From positions 87,818-151,817 of the forward strand of contig VWYX01001261.1 of the NCBI GenBank assembly GCA_013396525.1: a stretch of DNA of 64,000 nt, given 5' to 3'. This document shows, piece by piece, positions 23,690 to 36,700 of this stretch (position 1 is its first letter; every line of letters begins with the position of its first letter). The position numbers were made by a program, and so were the translations under genes. The DNA is from Chaetorhynchus papuensis. Lineage: Eukaryota > Chordata > Aves > Passeriformes > Rhipiduridae. Below the pieces are notes generated by a model that was given only the letters and a program-made list of their open reading frames with translations, had not been told where the DNA came from and did not search any database.

Positions 23690-23995
23690 ACAGAATCCCA
23701 GAACTGTTAGGGTTGGAAGGAACCTCCAGTCACCCAGTCCAACCCCCCCGCTGAGACAGGGTCACCTGGAGCAAGTGACACGGGAACGCATCCACGCACA
23801 TTTCGAATGTGTCCAGAGAGGGAGACTCCACAACCTCCCTGGGCAGCACGCTCAGTGCTCTGCCACCCTCACTGTAAAGCAGTTCTTCCTCGTGGAGGTG
23901 GAACTTCTCGTGGTTTAGTTCATGGCCACTGCTCCTTGCCCTGTTGCTGGGCACCACTGATATTGTACCTGCCACTGTGGCACACAGAGTCGGGT
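23690..23995 (-). mobile_element. CR1 LINE 3' fragment
   Basis: Antisense CR1 starting CACAGAATCCCAGAACTG, with 'gagactccacaacctccctg' in the middle. It ends shortly before the assembly gap. Confidence 0.85.
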
Positions 23996-24077
23996 GCCAC
24001 CGGCGCAGGGCAAAGCACAGGTGCTGCCTCAATGCCGCTATGGGCAGCAGATCCCTTTAGGCCACATGAGTCAAGCA

Positions 24078-24550
24078 NNNNNNNNNNNNNNNNNNNNNNN
24101 NNNNNNNNNNNNNNNNNNNNNNNNNNNNNNNNNNNNNNNNNNNNNNNNNNNNNNNNNNNNNNNNNNNNNNNNNNNNNNNNNNNNNNNNNNNNNNNNNNNN
24201 NNNNNNNNNNNNNNNNNNNNNNNNNNNNNNNNNNNNNNNNNNNNNNNNNNNNNNNNNNNNNNNNNNNNNNNNNNNNNNNNNNNNNNNNNNNNNNNNNNNN
24301 NNNNNNNNNNNNNNNNNNNNNNNNNNNNNNNNNNNNNNNNNNNNNNNNNNNNNNNNNNNNNNNNNNNNNNNNNNNNNNNNNNNNNNNNNNNNNNNNNNNN
24401 NNNNNNNNNNNNNNNNNNNNNNNNNNNNNNNNNNNNNNNNNNNNNNNNNNNNNNNNNNNNNNNNNNNNNNNNNNNNNNNNNNNNNNNNNNNNNNNNNNNN
24501 NNNNNNNNNNNNNNNNNNNNNNNNNNNNNNNNNNNNNNNNNNNNNNNNNN
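24078..24550. other. Assembly gap (run of N)
   Basis: 473 consecutive N bases directly upstream of the GC-rich LPCAT3 promoter. The true length and content are unknown; open frames that cross it are artefacts. Confidence 1.
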
Positions 24551-24799
24551 CGGCTCCCCCAATCATTGGCCGGCGGGGCCAGCCCGCGTCACCGCCCACT
24601 CGCGGGTAACCTTTGCCTTAGTGCGCGCAGGGCCCTGCCCCGCTGCCACCGCTGCCCAATCGCAGGCGCCGCGGGGCGGGGCCGGCCGCCCTGCAGCCAA
24701 TGGGCGCGCAGGGGGCCGCGCGCGGTGCGGGGGCCGCGGTGGCTGGTGCCGCTGCCGGGTTCGGGGCGCGACCGGCCGGCGGGGCGGCCGGCGGGGAAG
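24551..24799 (+). promoter_or_regulatory. LPCAT3: LPCAT3 CpG-island promoter with CCAAT boxes
   Basis: CpG-dense sequence just 5' of the LPCAT3 start. CCAAT boxes lie at 24559-24563, 24656-24660 and 24697-24701, with an inverted copy at 24565-24569, plus GC boxes around 24672-24682. A YY1-like AAGATGGCGG (24797-24806) covers the start codon. No TATA box. NF-Y and YY1 use is inferred from motifs only. Confidence 0.65.
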
Positions 24800-27700
24800 A
24801 TGGCGGTGGCGGGGTCCGGCTGGAGCCTGGCGCGGCTGGCCGAGGCCCTGGGCTCGTCGGAGCAGGCGCTGCGCCTCATCCTGTCCATCCTCATGGGTAA
24901 GGCAGGGCGGGGGGCGACGGGGCTGGCGCCCCGGGCGGGGCTCCGCGCCCGCCGTGGGAACGGGCGGTCCCGCCGCTCCGCCGCCGTGCCGCGTTGCGCG
25001 GGGGCCCGGGGTCGGGCATCGCCTCGCCGGCGCGGAGCCGCACCTGTGCCAGCGCCGCCGCGCCAGGCCACGTGTGCGCGCCGAGCCGGCGGGCGAGATC
25101 CCGCCGCCACCGGCACCGCCCGGGCAGCTCGGGAAGTGCCCCGCAGCAGCCGCCCGGGGCGAGCCCCCCGGCTGTCCCGGTGCAGAGGGGGAGCCCGCTC
25201 GGTTTCCCCGCAGGAGGTCGGGGCGCGGTCCTGGCAGGCCGCCTGTGGAAGCGGGGCAAGGAGAAGCGTGGGGTGCCTGCGAAAGACCCCGATTTCGGTC
25301 CGTGTTCCGGGCTCGAGAACTTTGTTTGCGATTGTCCCGTGAGTGCCCGGTGATGCGTGTGCATCCCGTGCCCCGTGAGCGGGTGTCCGGAGGGGTGTCC
25401 GCCTGGGAACCTCCACAGCCCCTCACGTGTTGCCCCGTCCGAGGGCAGGGACGTCACTGCCCGGGGACACCACCCGTGCGTGCGGCACTGGTGGCACTGT
25501 GAGCGAGTGGCGTGTCATCACCGGGTAGGGTGAGCAAAGCCTTGCAGCTCAGTGCCCGGAGAAATGGGGTGATGTCCTGTGCTCCACCTGCAGCGCGAAG
25601 CGTATTGCAAAACACACGGTGCCTGCGCTTATGTAAACATGAGATACTTACGTCCCATGCGAAATGTTTAAGGCAGGGCTAGAGTTGTGATGTGGGCTGG
25701 CGATTGAGGGGGAGGTTGTAGCTCCCAAAACATTAATTCAAGTGTATGTATACATGCTATCTGCCAAAATCTCTGCAGATGCTCAGGGGAACTTTGGGTT
25801 GGGAAAGCATTTGGTGGTGTAGTCACCTAGCAGAAAAGAAATACAAGCTTTCCTCTGAACCTGAAAGTATATTTGAAGTAATACAGCCACTACTGTGTCA
25901 TCTGTCAAAAAAAAGTTGTTTTGGCTAACTAGAAGTACAATATTTTTAAAGGAAATGCAAGCAAGAAAAACTGTGTCACTTCATAACCATGGTCTGCACC
26001 AGACTTATTTCTGCCTGATTTAGTTTATGATGTGTGAGATCAAACTGAGCAAAACATTCTTCCCATGAAGGGTAGATACAGGGGACTGAACTATCGTTTT
26101 GAACTCAATGTAGAAGTTAATTAAACCAAACTTCTGTAAAGAAAAGAATGAAGTAATAGGAGGCATACAGGACATGCACACAAGCCAGCATTAATTAGTC
26201 TAGCAGCTCCCCACTGCTGAGTGGGAAAAGTCCTGCTTTCCTTTCTCCCACGTCTCTGGTCCTTTAATTGCCATCTGATTGGATTTACTTGCTTGGCAGA
26301 AACCTAAACCAGAAAAAGCAGATTGTTCAGTACGAGGTTAGTCACCCAGATCAGCCAAGGGACCAGTCTAACAAGTGCTGATGCAGAAGAAGTCCTAGAA
26401 AGCGTGTGTGGAGACAGACACAGCAGAGAGATGGCTCTGCAGAACACACCATGATCATACTCTCCGAGTTGCTTCTTGCTAGCAGTAAGATGGGACACGA
26501 CATTGGAAGGGTGTTTCCTGCTCAGTGCCTTACGGGTGAACAACACCACTTCTTTGAAATGAACATCAGATAATTATTGTCCTAATGATGATAAGAGCTG
26601 CCTGCTGCAGTCAGTAGATTAAGGAAGTGTGAGGCTCCTGTGTGCTGTAACAAATGTTCCATGTGCAGTGTTGACAGTAAGCCACTGAGATGCCACAGTG
26701 TCCCTGCCCGAGGTAGGCCACTATCTGTTTTGCATAGTTTCAGTGGGTCTTTAGAATTTGTATTCAAATTCTGGGGATCAGGTTCTGGAAAACCACTCAC
26801 ATCTGTCCCCCGCATACCTCAAATGGATATACCAAACCAGGAGGCTGGAGCTGCACATTTCCCTGTCCTTCCTTTTAATTACATGCAGTGGAAGGCATGA
26901 CTTCAGACAGAAGGCTTCAGGGCATGCAAAACAGCTTTGCCTGTAGTTTGGCACTCTGGCAGGTCCTGCAGGTTGAACCACTCAGGCAGAGGGGACTGAC
27001 TCCAGCTCTCCTGCTTAATGGATGGGTGGTGGTAAAGCATTATACCATTACTTTAAAAGGAAGGGCCAAACACTACTCCAGAGCAACATGAGAGGAGAGT
27101 GAGAGGAGTTCCTTAGCCCAGCACGAAGAAATGTTCATTTAATTGCAGCTTAGTTTACAGTCCTTTTAAGCTCGTTGGTAATGCAACTAGTGCCAATGAC
27201 CACTTCATAGGATGGCATGAGGTATAAATAGAAGGCATTTCTAGAAGCTGGAAGTGGCATTAGGACAGGCAAAGTATGGCTTTTTGTTCACTTCCTACAT
27301 TTCAGGTGTTTACATAGATTCCGGAAGAGAACTGTTTTCGTTGGCTGCAGCTAATACTGCTGAATTATTTCAGAACAAGGCCATGAGGATGAAGCATGGT
27401 TCCAAAGATGGACTAAAAAGTTGTTGCTTATTTCTTCCTCTGTGGTGCAGTTTCCCATCTACACTGTGCAGTTTTACTGTGACAACAGTTTCTAGGGTGT
27501 CACTTTCAGATCACCACAAACTGGTAAAAATAGTCTTCTGAGAAACAGGAAGAATCACAAAGGACTTTTCGACTTCTTACATTAATTTCTGGAGAAAGCT
27601 GAATTATTGTTGAAAAAATAGTCTGAATTTACTCTCTTGATTCAGAATAAGTGTTCACTTAGTAATGATCTGAAATAACCAAAGGAGGTCATTTAAAACT

Positions 27701-30700
27701 GTCGGCATTCTGGCATGACTGAAAAAAAATTAAATACAGGAGAGAACAAGAGAATGAGAAAGGAGGAAGGAAGAACATCCAGGAACTAAAACTGGAGTAG
27801 TCCTAAAGAGCACCACGTTGTTTCAGTGAACAAGTAACGGCACATTGCTGAGCAAATTTTGGGGATCACAGCTTTGTATTTAAATCAGAGACAGGTTTAC
27901 ACATGCTGCAATTTTGAAGCAGAGAATACAACTAGAACAGAGTCCCTTACCCGGATTGTACAAGATGAAAAACTCACTGCAGACTTCCCCTACATAAAAA
28001 TTTGCATAGACAGCCTTCGAAGGAATTAGCCTGCAATTTGGCAGCAGTATCAACAGCAGGAATACCTGAAGCACAGTTCTGGACCCTGCCACTCTAGAAA
28101 TTGTGGTATGTCAGTACACTAATGTCTGCCAATCATATGAGAATGTCTTTGAGAGATGAACTCTAGTTTGCGTTCCTCAGTAGGTCTAGGGCCCAGCGTT
28201 CCCACTGGTGTGAAGGAGATAACAGGGTTTCTGTGCTGCTGCTCCTGTCTTCACATGAGAGGGGACAGATTTCTTCCCTGCTGTCACTGCTCAAAGCATA
28301 AGCCAGGATACAGGAGGCCTTATGGCACTGTGTGTTTAATACTTTATGTTGCTCATGTTTCTTGCGTGGCTGCACGACCCCGAAGAATTAAAGCTATTTA
28401 TCTGACCATAACATTACACAGTGCCTTGCGAGCTACCTGCATAACATGGAGAGGGGCCAACATGCTGTTTACAGCCCTGAGCCAGAAATGACCCTGCTGG
28501 TTTGCCCAGACCTGCCAGGAAAAGCATTGGGAAAGTGTTCCCTCATCCACAGACATAGCGGGGACCTGCAGAAAGTCACACATTCTTACTCAGTAGGTGC
28601 CAGAAACCTATTGCTTCACTCACAAGTTGTCTTATCTGCTCCTCTTCTACCTCTCATCCATTTTTTTACATGCTCTGCTTCATGCTCCCTGCATCCTGAA
28701 GATTTTTAGGCTCAGTGAAATTCTTCCTGTGGTCACCCAAAGATGCTGGCTTATCCCAAATCAAGTTCCCAGATGGTCAGCTAAGCAATAACCTTACAGC
28801 AGGGCCCGTGAACAACTGATTCTGATGGGTAAGAGATGGGAAAAGTTTTAAGAGGCAGCACTGTCCTGTCAGAAACCAGCCCTGTCACAGAGCCCTCTTG
28901 TGCTACCTTGTTTAAGCTCCTAACTTCAAATACATCTATTCCTTAAATAATAAAAAAAATAGAGGGAGTTGCGTAATGAACTAAAGAGCCATAAGTGGAC
29001 TTTCAAAGTAAACTCCTGAGCTGAATTAAAATACTCATGTTTATGCACCCGGTGTTAAACAAGGTGTGGCACTTTTGCAGTGTTAAAACATAAAGGAGTA
29101 ACTTTGAAGTCAAAATATTAGGTAAGGCTGATATTTTAACACATTTTTTTTCCTGTTGTCCCCTTCCTTTTAGTTTTAGCATTCTTACAAAAAAAAGGAC
29201 ACAATTGCCCTGCTCGATATTAACAAAGGAGGAGTTAACTGTTCAGCAAAAGGGAGAAGAGGAAAAATAGAGGTACTGGCTTGAAGATGAAACAGAGCTA
29301 ACTCATATAAAAGGGGAAATAAAGGGAGCAGAGATGAAAAGAATGTTTCTGGTGTTATTTGCAGCTTTATCTCTGGAAAAAAAGAGGCATCTTAATCACC
29401 CAGTTCAGAAGATGGCAAACTTGACAGCACTAGTTTTGCTTGGGATTAGTAGAACTTTTCTCCTGCCTGATCCACCTTCTTGATGATTTAACTTCTTTTG
29501 CTCAATTAGACTGTTGTGGACAACCTGGGCTTTGTGCAGTGGCCCATTGCTCTCCCAGATGGCTGTGGCCACTGAGCTGAGCTTGGCCTTTGCTTCCATC
29601 ACCACGGTTCTCTTAACCAGAGATCATCCTCTTGTTCCTGTGAAGGAAAAAAAAAATTATTCTCAGTTGCCAAGTCCATTCTATAGAAAGTCTGTCTAGA
29701 GGCAAAACCCAGCTCTGCATGCAGACTGTTTCTCAGCTCCGTGGTGCGTAGGGAAGAGTGGCTTCGGATCAGAGGTTCCCTGCTGTTTTCTCCAGGAGTG
29801 TTACAGCCGCTTTCCCGCCTTGGTCCACTCTGCTTGGGGAGCCGTGCAAGGGGAGTTTGGCAGAGTGGGAGCTGCTGGGCAGAGCCTCTTGGCAGCAGGG
29901 AGCAGGGGCTCTTGTCTTGTTGCTCTGAATGGCAGAAGCAAAGCAGCGCAGCGTCCTGCTGCAGGCATATCCAAAGGTGACATCAGGCTCGCCAGAAGGC
30001 AACCAGAACTCCAAAAGCTGCTGTGCAAGTTCAGGCTGCTTCAGGGACATGGTGGTGGGGCAGGAGTACTGGTGTTGTTATCAGTGGAAATTGCTTGTTA
30101 TTTAATAGGTAGTTTATGAGCGTTCAAAAGGGCACAGGCCACATCAGAATGACCATTGCTACTCGGTATTCACTGCCGTTTGGGGGTTAAAGTTTGTGTC
30201 TGCAGTGTGCAACTTGCCCAGCTGTAAAACTGATTATCTCGTGCAGCAAAACTGTAGGTAAATTGTAGTCCAGAGTACTAGCAAGTTACTCTGGATATCA
30301 GAAGAATTTCGGCTGATGTTGTGACTTTTGAACTGGAGCAGCAGCCACGTAGTGCAAGACCAGGCTTTAAGTCTGTGGTTTCTAAAAACATAGATGCAGC
30401 GTGTATTAGTAGCTTTTTATTTGCAAGGGTTCATAATTCTCTTTCCCTCAGAGCAGCGTTGCCCAAACTATGACATGATCTACTGCGTAGAGCTAAAAAG
30501 GAGCACGGCTGACAAGTGAGACAGGTCTCTGGAAGAGTAGGAACACTAGTTACATTATAGTGTTCAGTCATACTTTATTTATGTCTATAGAAATGGCTAG
30601 AGGGAAAAAAAATTATAGAAATTGACTGTTTTCCAAATAATTAGTGATTTTTGAGAGAGTGGGAGGCCCTTTAAAATGTAGGTTTAAAACCATGCGTGCT

Positions 30701-33700
30701 GATGAACAGCAATAAATTGTGCTTTGCCTGTATTTCTGATCTGGTTTTTCTTTCCTTTGCTCAGAAGGGGGGAAACATTTTTCCACAGTAAACCTCAGCT
30801 TTTCGACTTTTGATCTAATCTGATAGTAAAACTTCATATTTTTTTACCACTTTCCATTTCTCAAAGCCAGCTCTTCCTATGTTTATTAAACTTCAGCAGG
30901 AAAATTGGCTCGTGAACAAAGAATCCCCATTTGTATGTTTCTGAGTAAAAGGCCAGCAGAATACACTACTTTTTTTTTTCCCCCCTAAATCATGTGAATT
31001 GCTCTAATTCTTTGAGTTACTCCTGTATCCCCAGAGAGCCCATGTGAGGTCCTCTCTGCCAATTCCCTCTTTCCCCCCTCAGCTGGTGTTCAGGGCAGCA
31101 GTGAGGGGGAATGGGACAGAAGTGCGCTGTGTAAAAAGCATGGAAGAGCGGGAAGGGAGAGGGATGGCTCGGGTAAGGCATTTTGTGGGGAAGTGTGGAG
31201 CTGCTGTTTTGGAAGGGGAGAGCAGGCTGGATGTGCAGGAGGGGAGGTTGCCAGGCTCTGGGAGCGGAGGGCCGTGGTATGTGGGGCTGGCCAGAAAGCA
31301 GCCTGTGGCATGGAAACCGGTGTGGGACACAAAAGGAGGAAGGAACAGCAACAAGGAGGCAGGGAAAACCCAAAAGAGGGGTGGCAGGAGGCTGAGGAAA
31401 TGGGGAGCAGCAGCTGGGTTTCAGGAGGCAGGACATACGCATCTGGACACACTAGAACCCAAAAAGTCCCCAGCTCCAGGGCTCCCTCCCAAGGGATCTG
31501 CAGGGACAAGAGAGGGCCTTAAAATGGTTCCAGCCTGTTAGCACTGACAGGCTGCCAGACATGTACTTTACATAACGTGACAGAGTTTCTCATTTCCTCT
31601 CACAGTAGTGACTAGACTTGGCCCTGCTCGTTGGAAGCCTTCCATCCATCATACACTTCTCGGCAGAATGTGCATTTCATCACCTTTTATTACTGCTCCG
31701 TATAAAACATGACCACCTCCTGCCACTGCTACTCCATTAGTGCAGGTAGCAGAGCTCTGTCCACTGCTCCCGATTTCAGCTAGGGTGATGAGTAGTGTGG
31801 ATGCCAGTATTGTGGTATGTGATGAATTTCCCCTTTTTTTGAGCAGGTTAAGAGACGGGCTTGCAAAATAAAGCAGTAAAGTTACAAAACGCCAGAATTA
31901 AAGTGGCTTCTGGTATCCCAGTTCAGCACCTTGTGCACATGGCCTTTAGAAACACTAATTTCATGTACAGACGTGAGGTGGGCAACGCTTCCTGTGCCAC
32001 TGTGCATTCAGACATATTATATTTACTGTCTAATATGTGGCAATGTTTATTGCATGCTTTGTGAACCTCACCTAGACGACAGAATTTAATTGAATCGTGG
32101 TGTTCTGTGTGACACTTCTCACTGTACTACCAGAGTGCTGCACAAATGTTTGCTTCTCACTTGAGCCACGGATGAATAATCTGGAGGCATTCCTAACTTA
32201 GACTAGGAGTTACCTCACAGAAAATGCAAGGGAAAAAAACCCTTCCACTTTTCTTAGCTGCTCCATATGAAATGCTTCTGACTGATTTTTTTTTTTTCCA
32301 AAAATACTACATGCGTAGTACCAGTGGATTTTAGTTACAGCTTTGTGTACCCAGTAGTTCACAAATCAGATGCAAATCCGAAGCTGCAGAGTTAGAAAAG
32401 CTAGAGTATCTTACTGGACGTTACCTGAGGAGCTCTAAAATTAAAGCTGAAAGAACTCATTGAGGTGGGAGTGGGACTGATTTTTTTGGACACTGTAATG
32501 CTATTAACCATAAAGTTTCTCCCTCCTCCCCCTCCTTTTTTTTCTTTTTTTTTTTTTTAATCTAGTTTCTTGCCATATTCATTGTATTTCTCTCAGAATT
32601 TGGAAGTGAATCAGAGGCTGAAGTCTGATTCATGTATTTCAGCATTATCCATCTCATATATTGAATGAAGCCAGAAACTGTAATCCTGTAATTTTTTGCA
32701 AACTTCAATGTCAATTTTACTATAATTATGTTCCTGTTAAAGTATTTTGTTCTGTACAGAGTAATTCATCTGGAATCTGTCTCCCAAGATGCAAATGCCG
32801 TGTCAGGAATTAATACCATGGCCTGGGTTGATAATGTATCATGCAAAGTACATGTTTCTAATGACATGTTCAAGAAGGCTAAAGTTTGGTTCCCGACAAA
32901 TACTTGTCTAAACTTATTTACAACTCTTCCTTTTTCTTTTTTTTTTCTCCTCTACTCAGGATATCCTTTTGCCTTGTTCCAGCGCTATTTCCTCTTCCAG
33001 AAGGAGGCCTACCTCATTCATCTCTACAATGTGTTCACGGGACTCTCAATTGCTTACTTCAATTTCGGTAAGATGAGTTTGGGAAGAGAGAGCTGCCTGG
33101 CCCAGGGCATGCTGCGATTTGGAAAGACCGATAAATGTAATTTCTATTTCTTATCTCTCTCTTTTTCTTTTTCCTGCCCACAGGGACGCAGTTTTTTCAT
33201 TCCCTGATATGTGTCCTAATCCAGTTCCTCATACTGAGACTAATGGGTCGCACAATCACTGCCGTCGGCACCACATTCCTCTTTCAGATGGTAAACCCTC
33301 TTTCCTACTCCCTGGGTTTGTAGAAAGGGAGGCCTCTGTTCAGTTTTGCACTTCAGTGTCAACTGTGGGTGGAAAAGTGGAGGCAGATCAAAACCAGCTG
33401 GAGGAATTAGTTTGAATAACTGAAACAATGGTTTCTTTCAGATATACCTTATGGCTGGATATTACTTCACAGCCACAGAGCATTATGACATCAAGTGGAC
33501 AATGCCACACTGTGTCCTGACACTTAAGTTGATTGGTGAGTGACATCGGTCTTCTCTCTCTTGCACTCTGCAAGCTGTGCCCATCCCAGGGCTTCAAGTC
33601 ACTGTTTCTCACCTCTAGGTCTGGCCATCGATTACTATGATGGAGGAAAAGATCCGGTGAGTTAGACACCATTTCTCCACCATTCATGCTGTCCCAGTGA

Positions 33701-36700
33701 GCTAGAGAGCAGAAAATCAAGTTTAAAGGATGTGAGTTAGCAAGCTGCATTGTTAGATAAAAGCCATAACTGAGAGGGGAGCCTCTGTGAGTGTTGAGGG
33801 CACTGAATTCTAGAGTGGAATGAAATAATTTGAAACAGAGACAATAGCGATTAGAGATGGACAGAAGTTGTTTCAGTTATGTCAGAATATTACTATGCCC
33901 CCTTCCAAATTCCCCACCATCTCCTTCCCCCGAATATATTGCTTTAGATTCCCAATCCCTGATGCTGTGTCTTGTGGGTAGTGTAACTTAAACTTGCAGA
34001 CCATCAGTACTGGATCTCAGTTCCCATCTCCCTTTCCTTTGATGAGTCTCGCCGTGTCCTTGTCAATGGCTGCCCTTTACCATTCATTAGGACCCCGTTT
34101 CTAGAGCACATGAAGCAGAGAAGTTGCACAGCACAGCTTGTGGGAGAGGACACTACACTTGCTACAGTCTCTCAATCCTGCTTCAAGTACCTACATTGCC
34201 CATCTCCTGTTTGAGGCCTGGCCAAGCCTGTAGCATCCATGGAATCACTGCTGACTGCAAGACAATGAGATCAAGCTGAAACTTCCTAAGCTGAAGCTTC
34301 AAGTCCTTACAGACAATTTTTGCATCAAGAATCAGGAATTGTAGCACGATAAGGTGTTGGGAGAGTACATGAAATTGCAGTCAGGGACTGGAATAGGTCG
34401 GATACAGTGCTTCTACTATGCCTACTCTGCTGCTAGGGATGCATGTCAGGAGATCCCTTCCATGTTTGGAGCTTATTTGGGAACAGAGATCTGTGCAAAT
34501 GGTCTCAGCCCTGGATCTTGTTGCTGTTTAGACGGGGTGGGGTTAGAGAGGGCTGGGGAGAGGAATGGACGTGAAGTACAAAGTGTAAAGTTCCATGTCC
34601 ATGGGGAGCAAGACCTGAGACCAGTAAGGAGGCAGGCTGAGGACATAACATCCAGAGCTAGTTATGAACCCCCTGGGATGATGTTTATGCCACTCCCTTT
34701 GGTGCAGGAGTTCCTGACCCCTGAGCAGCGGCGATTTGCTGTCCGGGGAGTTCCTACCTTGCTGGAGGTCTCAGGATTCTCCTATTTCTATGGTGCCTTC
34801 ATGGTTGGGCCTCAGTTCTCCATGACAGACTATCAGAAACTGGCAAGGGGTGAGATGACTGACGTTCCAGGCCAGAGACCCAATAGGTAATACAAAGCTG
34901 CTTAGCTTCTCCCCTTCCTACAATCCTAGAACGCTGAATCCTCCACGTTCCCTGCAGCAGGCTGCCTTCTTACCTGGACACAGCAGTGCTGTGACCACAA
35001 GTGATTTATAAGGCAAAGCAATCTTTCAGAAGTTGCTCGTAACTCTGTTTAACGTCCCAGTGTTGTTCCAGGGCATGAACATCAACAACCATTTCACATC
35101 TTTGGTACAGACTCGGTTCCAACCTGGCAATGTTTGCATCCCAGCTTCCAAATGGAGGCAGCTGCTGCAGTGGAATGTGCTGACTCCCCATCACTGTCTC
35201 CCCTGCCTCCTCCTCTCCACCTGTTTTTAAGCCTATGAATTTGACGGTCTCTTCCCAAGGCATTTCTTTGACCTTCGTATTTTTCTTTCTCAGTTTCGTG
35301 CCTGCTCTCAAGCGCCTGAGCCTGGGTCTCTTGTTTCTAGTAACCTACACCTTGTCCAGCCTGTACATCTCTGATGAATACCTCACCTCAGATGACTACA
35401 TGGTATGTATTCACTTGGCCTTGTGGGGTGTGGAAGAATTCCCCTTCTCCGGGGGGCTCTGGATCTACAAGAGTGCAATTATTTTTTTATTTCTTTTTTT
35501 AAATTTTTGCCTCAATTTAAAAATAAGTCAGCAACTAGTGATAAGTTTTTCCACAGCTGATTTGGTTTTACCCCCTGTCCTGTGGATTCCATCTGATGCA
35601 GAACAGGAATGTGTTAAGCAGAACTGAAACAAACAAAAACTTTTACAAATAGATAATTGATCTTCAATGCTACTGTTGGTTTTGGAAATGTAACATATGT
35701 GCTTTATGACCTTTTAATGACTTTCCATTTAACCATTATGTACAGAGAACTTCACTAGAGTAACTTGTAAGCTTAAGAATCTTTGAGGTTCTTGGAAAAC
35801 TCCTAACAAATAATTCCTACCTGCAGATTATCAGCATTTGTGTCAATTCCACAGTGATCATGCTAATCCTGGAGTCTTCCCAAACTCCACCTATTTCAGT
35901 ACAGCCAAATATTACCAAAGGAAGGAGAATGATGTGTAAGTTTGCCTAAGCCTGGCAGCCTAGTCCATATGTCTTAACACATACACATCAGATTAAAACA
36001 AAAGACAGTGATGAGATCCCATTTACCTTGTGTCATTATGGCCACTCAGCTCCAGGTTTTATTTTTATTCTGTTTCACTCTTATCTCTGCAGGAGAAGCC
36101 TTTCTGGTTCCGTTGTGGTTACATATTGATCTGGGGCAAAATAATACTCTACAAATACGTAACTTGCTGGCTCGTTACGGTGAGTCTCGATGTCGTTCCA
36201 GAAGCAAAAGACAAATGAATAAAGGTCCAAGCCTCTTGGACTTAGCACTAAATGGAAGAAATCCAAATGTCTGGAGATCAGTGCAGGTCAGTTCAGCTTG
36301 CTCCAAGTTAGCAAAGGCTAGCTAACTAAAAGGCAGTTTTTAATCCATTTGTTCCATCTCTAGTGATGCTCTCAACACAGCGAGAGTCAGCACTTCCTCA
36401 GCTCTGCTTCTCCAGCAAAAAAAAGGGCACTATTTTCATCTTATCTTTCTTGTGCATTTTTTTGATAGGAAGGTGTCTGCATCCTTGTTGGTCTGGGGTA
36501 CAATGGGAAGGACCAGAATGGAAAGCCTTTGTGGAATGCCTGTGCCAACATGAAGGTCTGGCTGTATGAGACAACACCTTTGTTCACAGGGACCATTGCT
36601 TCTTTCAACATCAACACCAATGCTTGGGTGGCCCGGTGAGCAGGACAAAATTCCCCTTCTGTACTGTGTCAGTTCTGTTCAGTCAGCAGAACCAAGACCC

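Noticed and set aside
23807..25502. Open frames of more than 500 codons across the gap
   Set aside because: They are created by the N run plus GC-rich promoter sequence.
34354..34890. Open frame extending LPCAT3 exon 6 upstream
   Set aside because: Only 34708-34886 aligns with the MBOAT protein; the acceptor ggtgcag at 34707 defines the exon.
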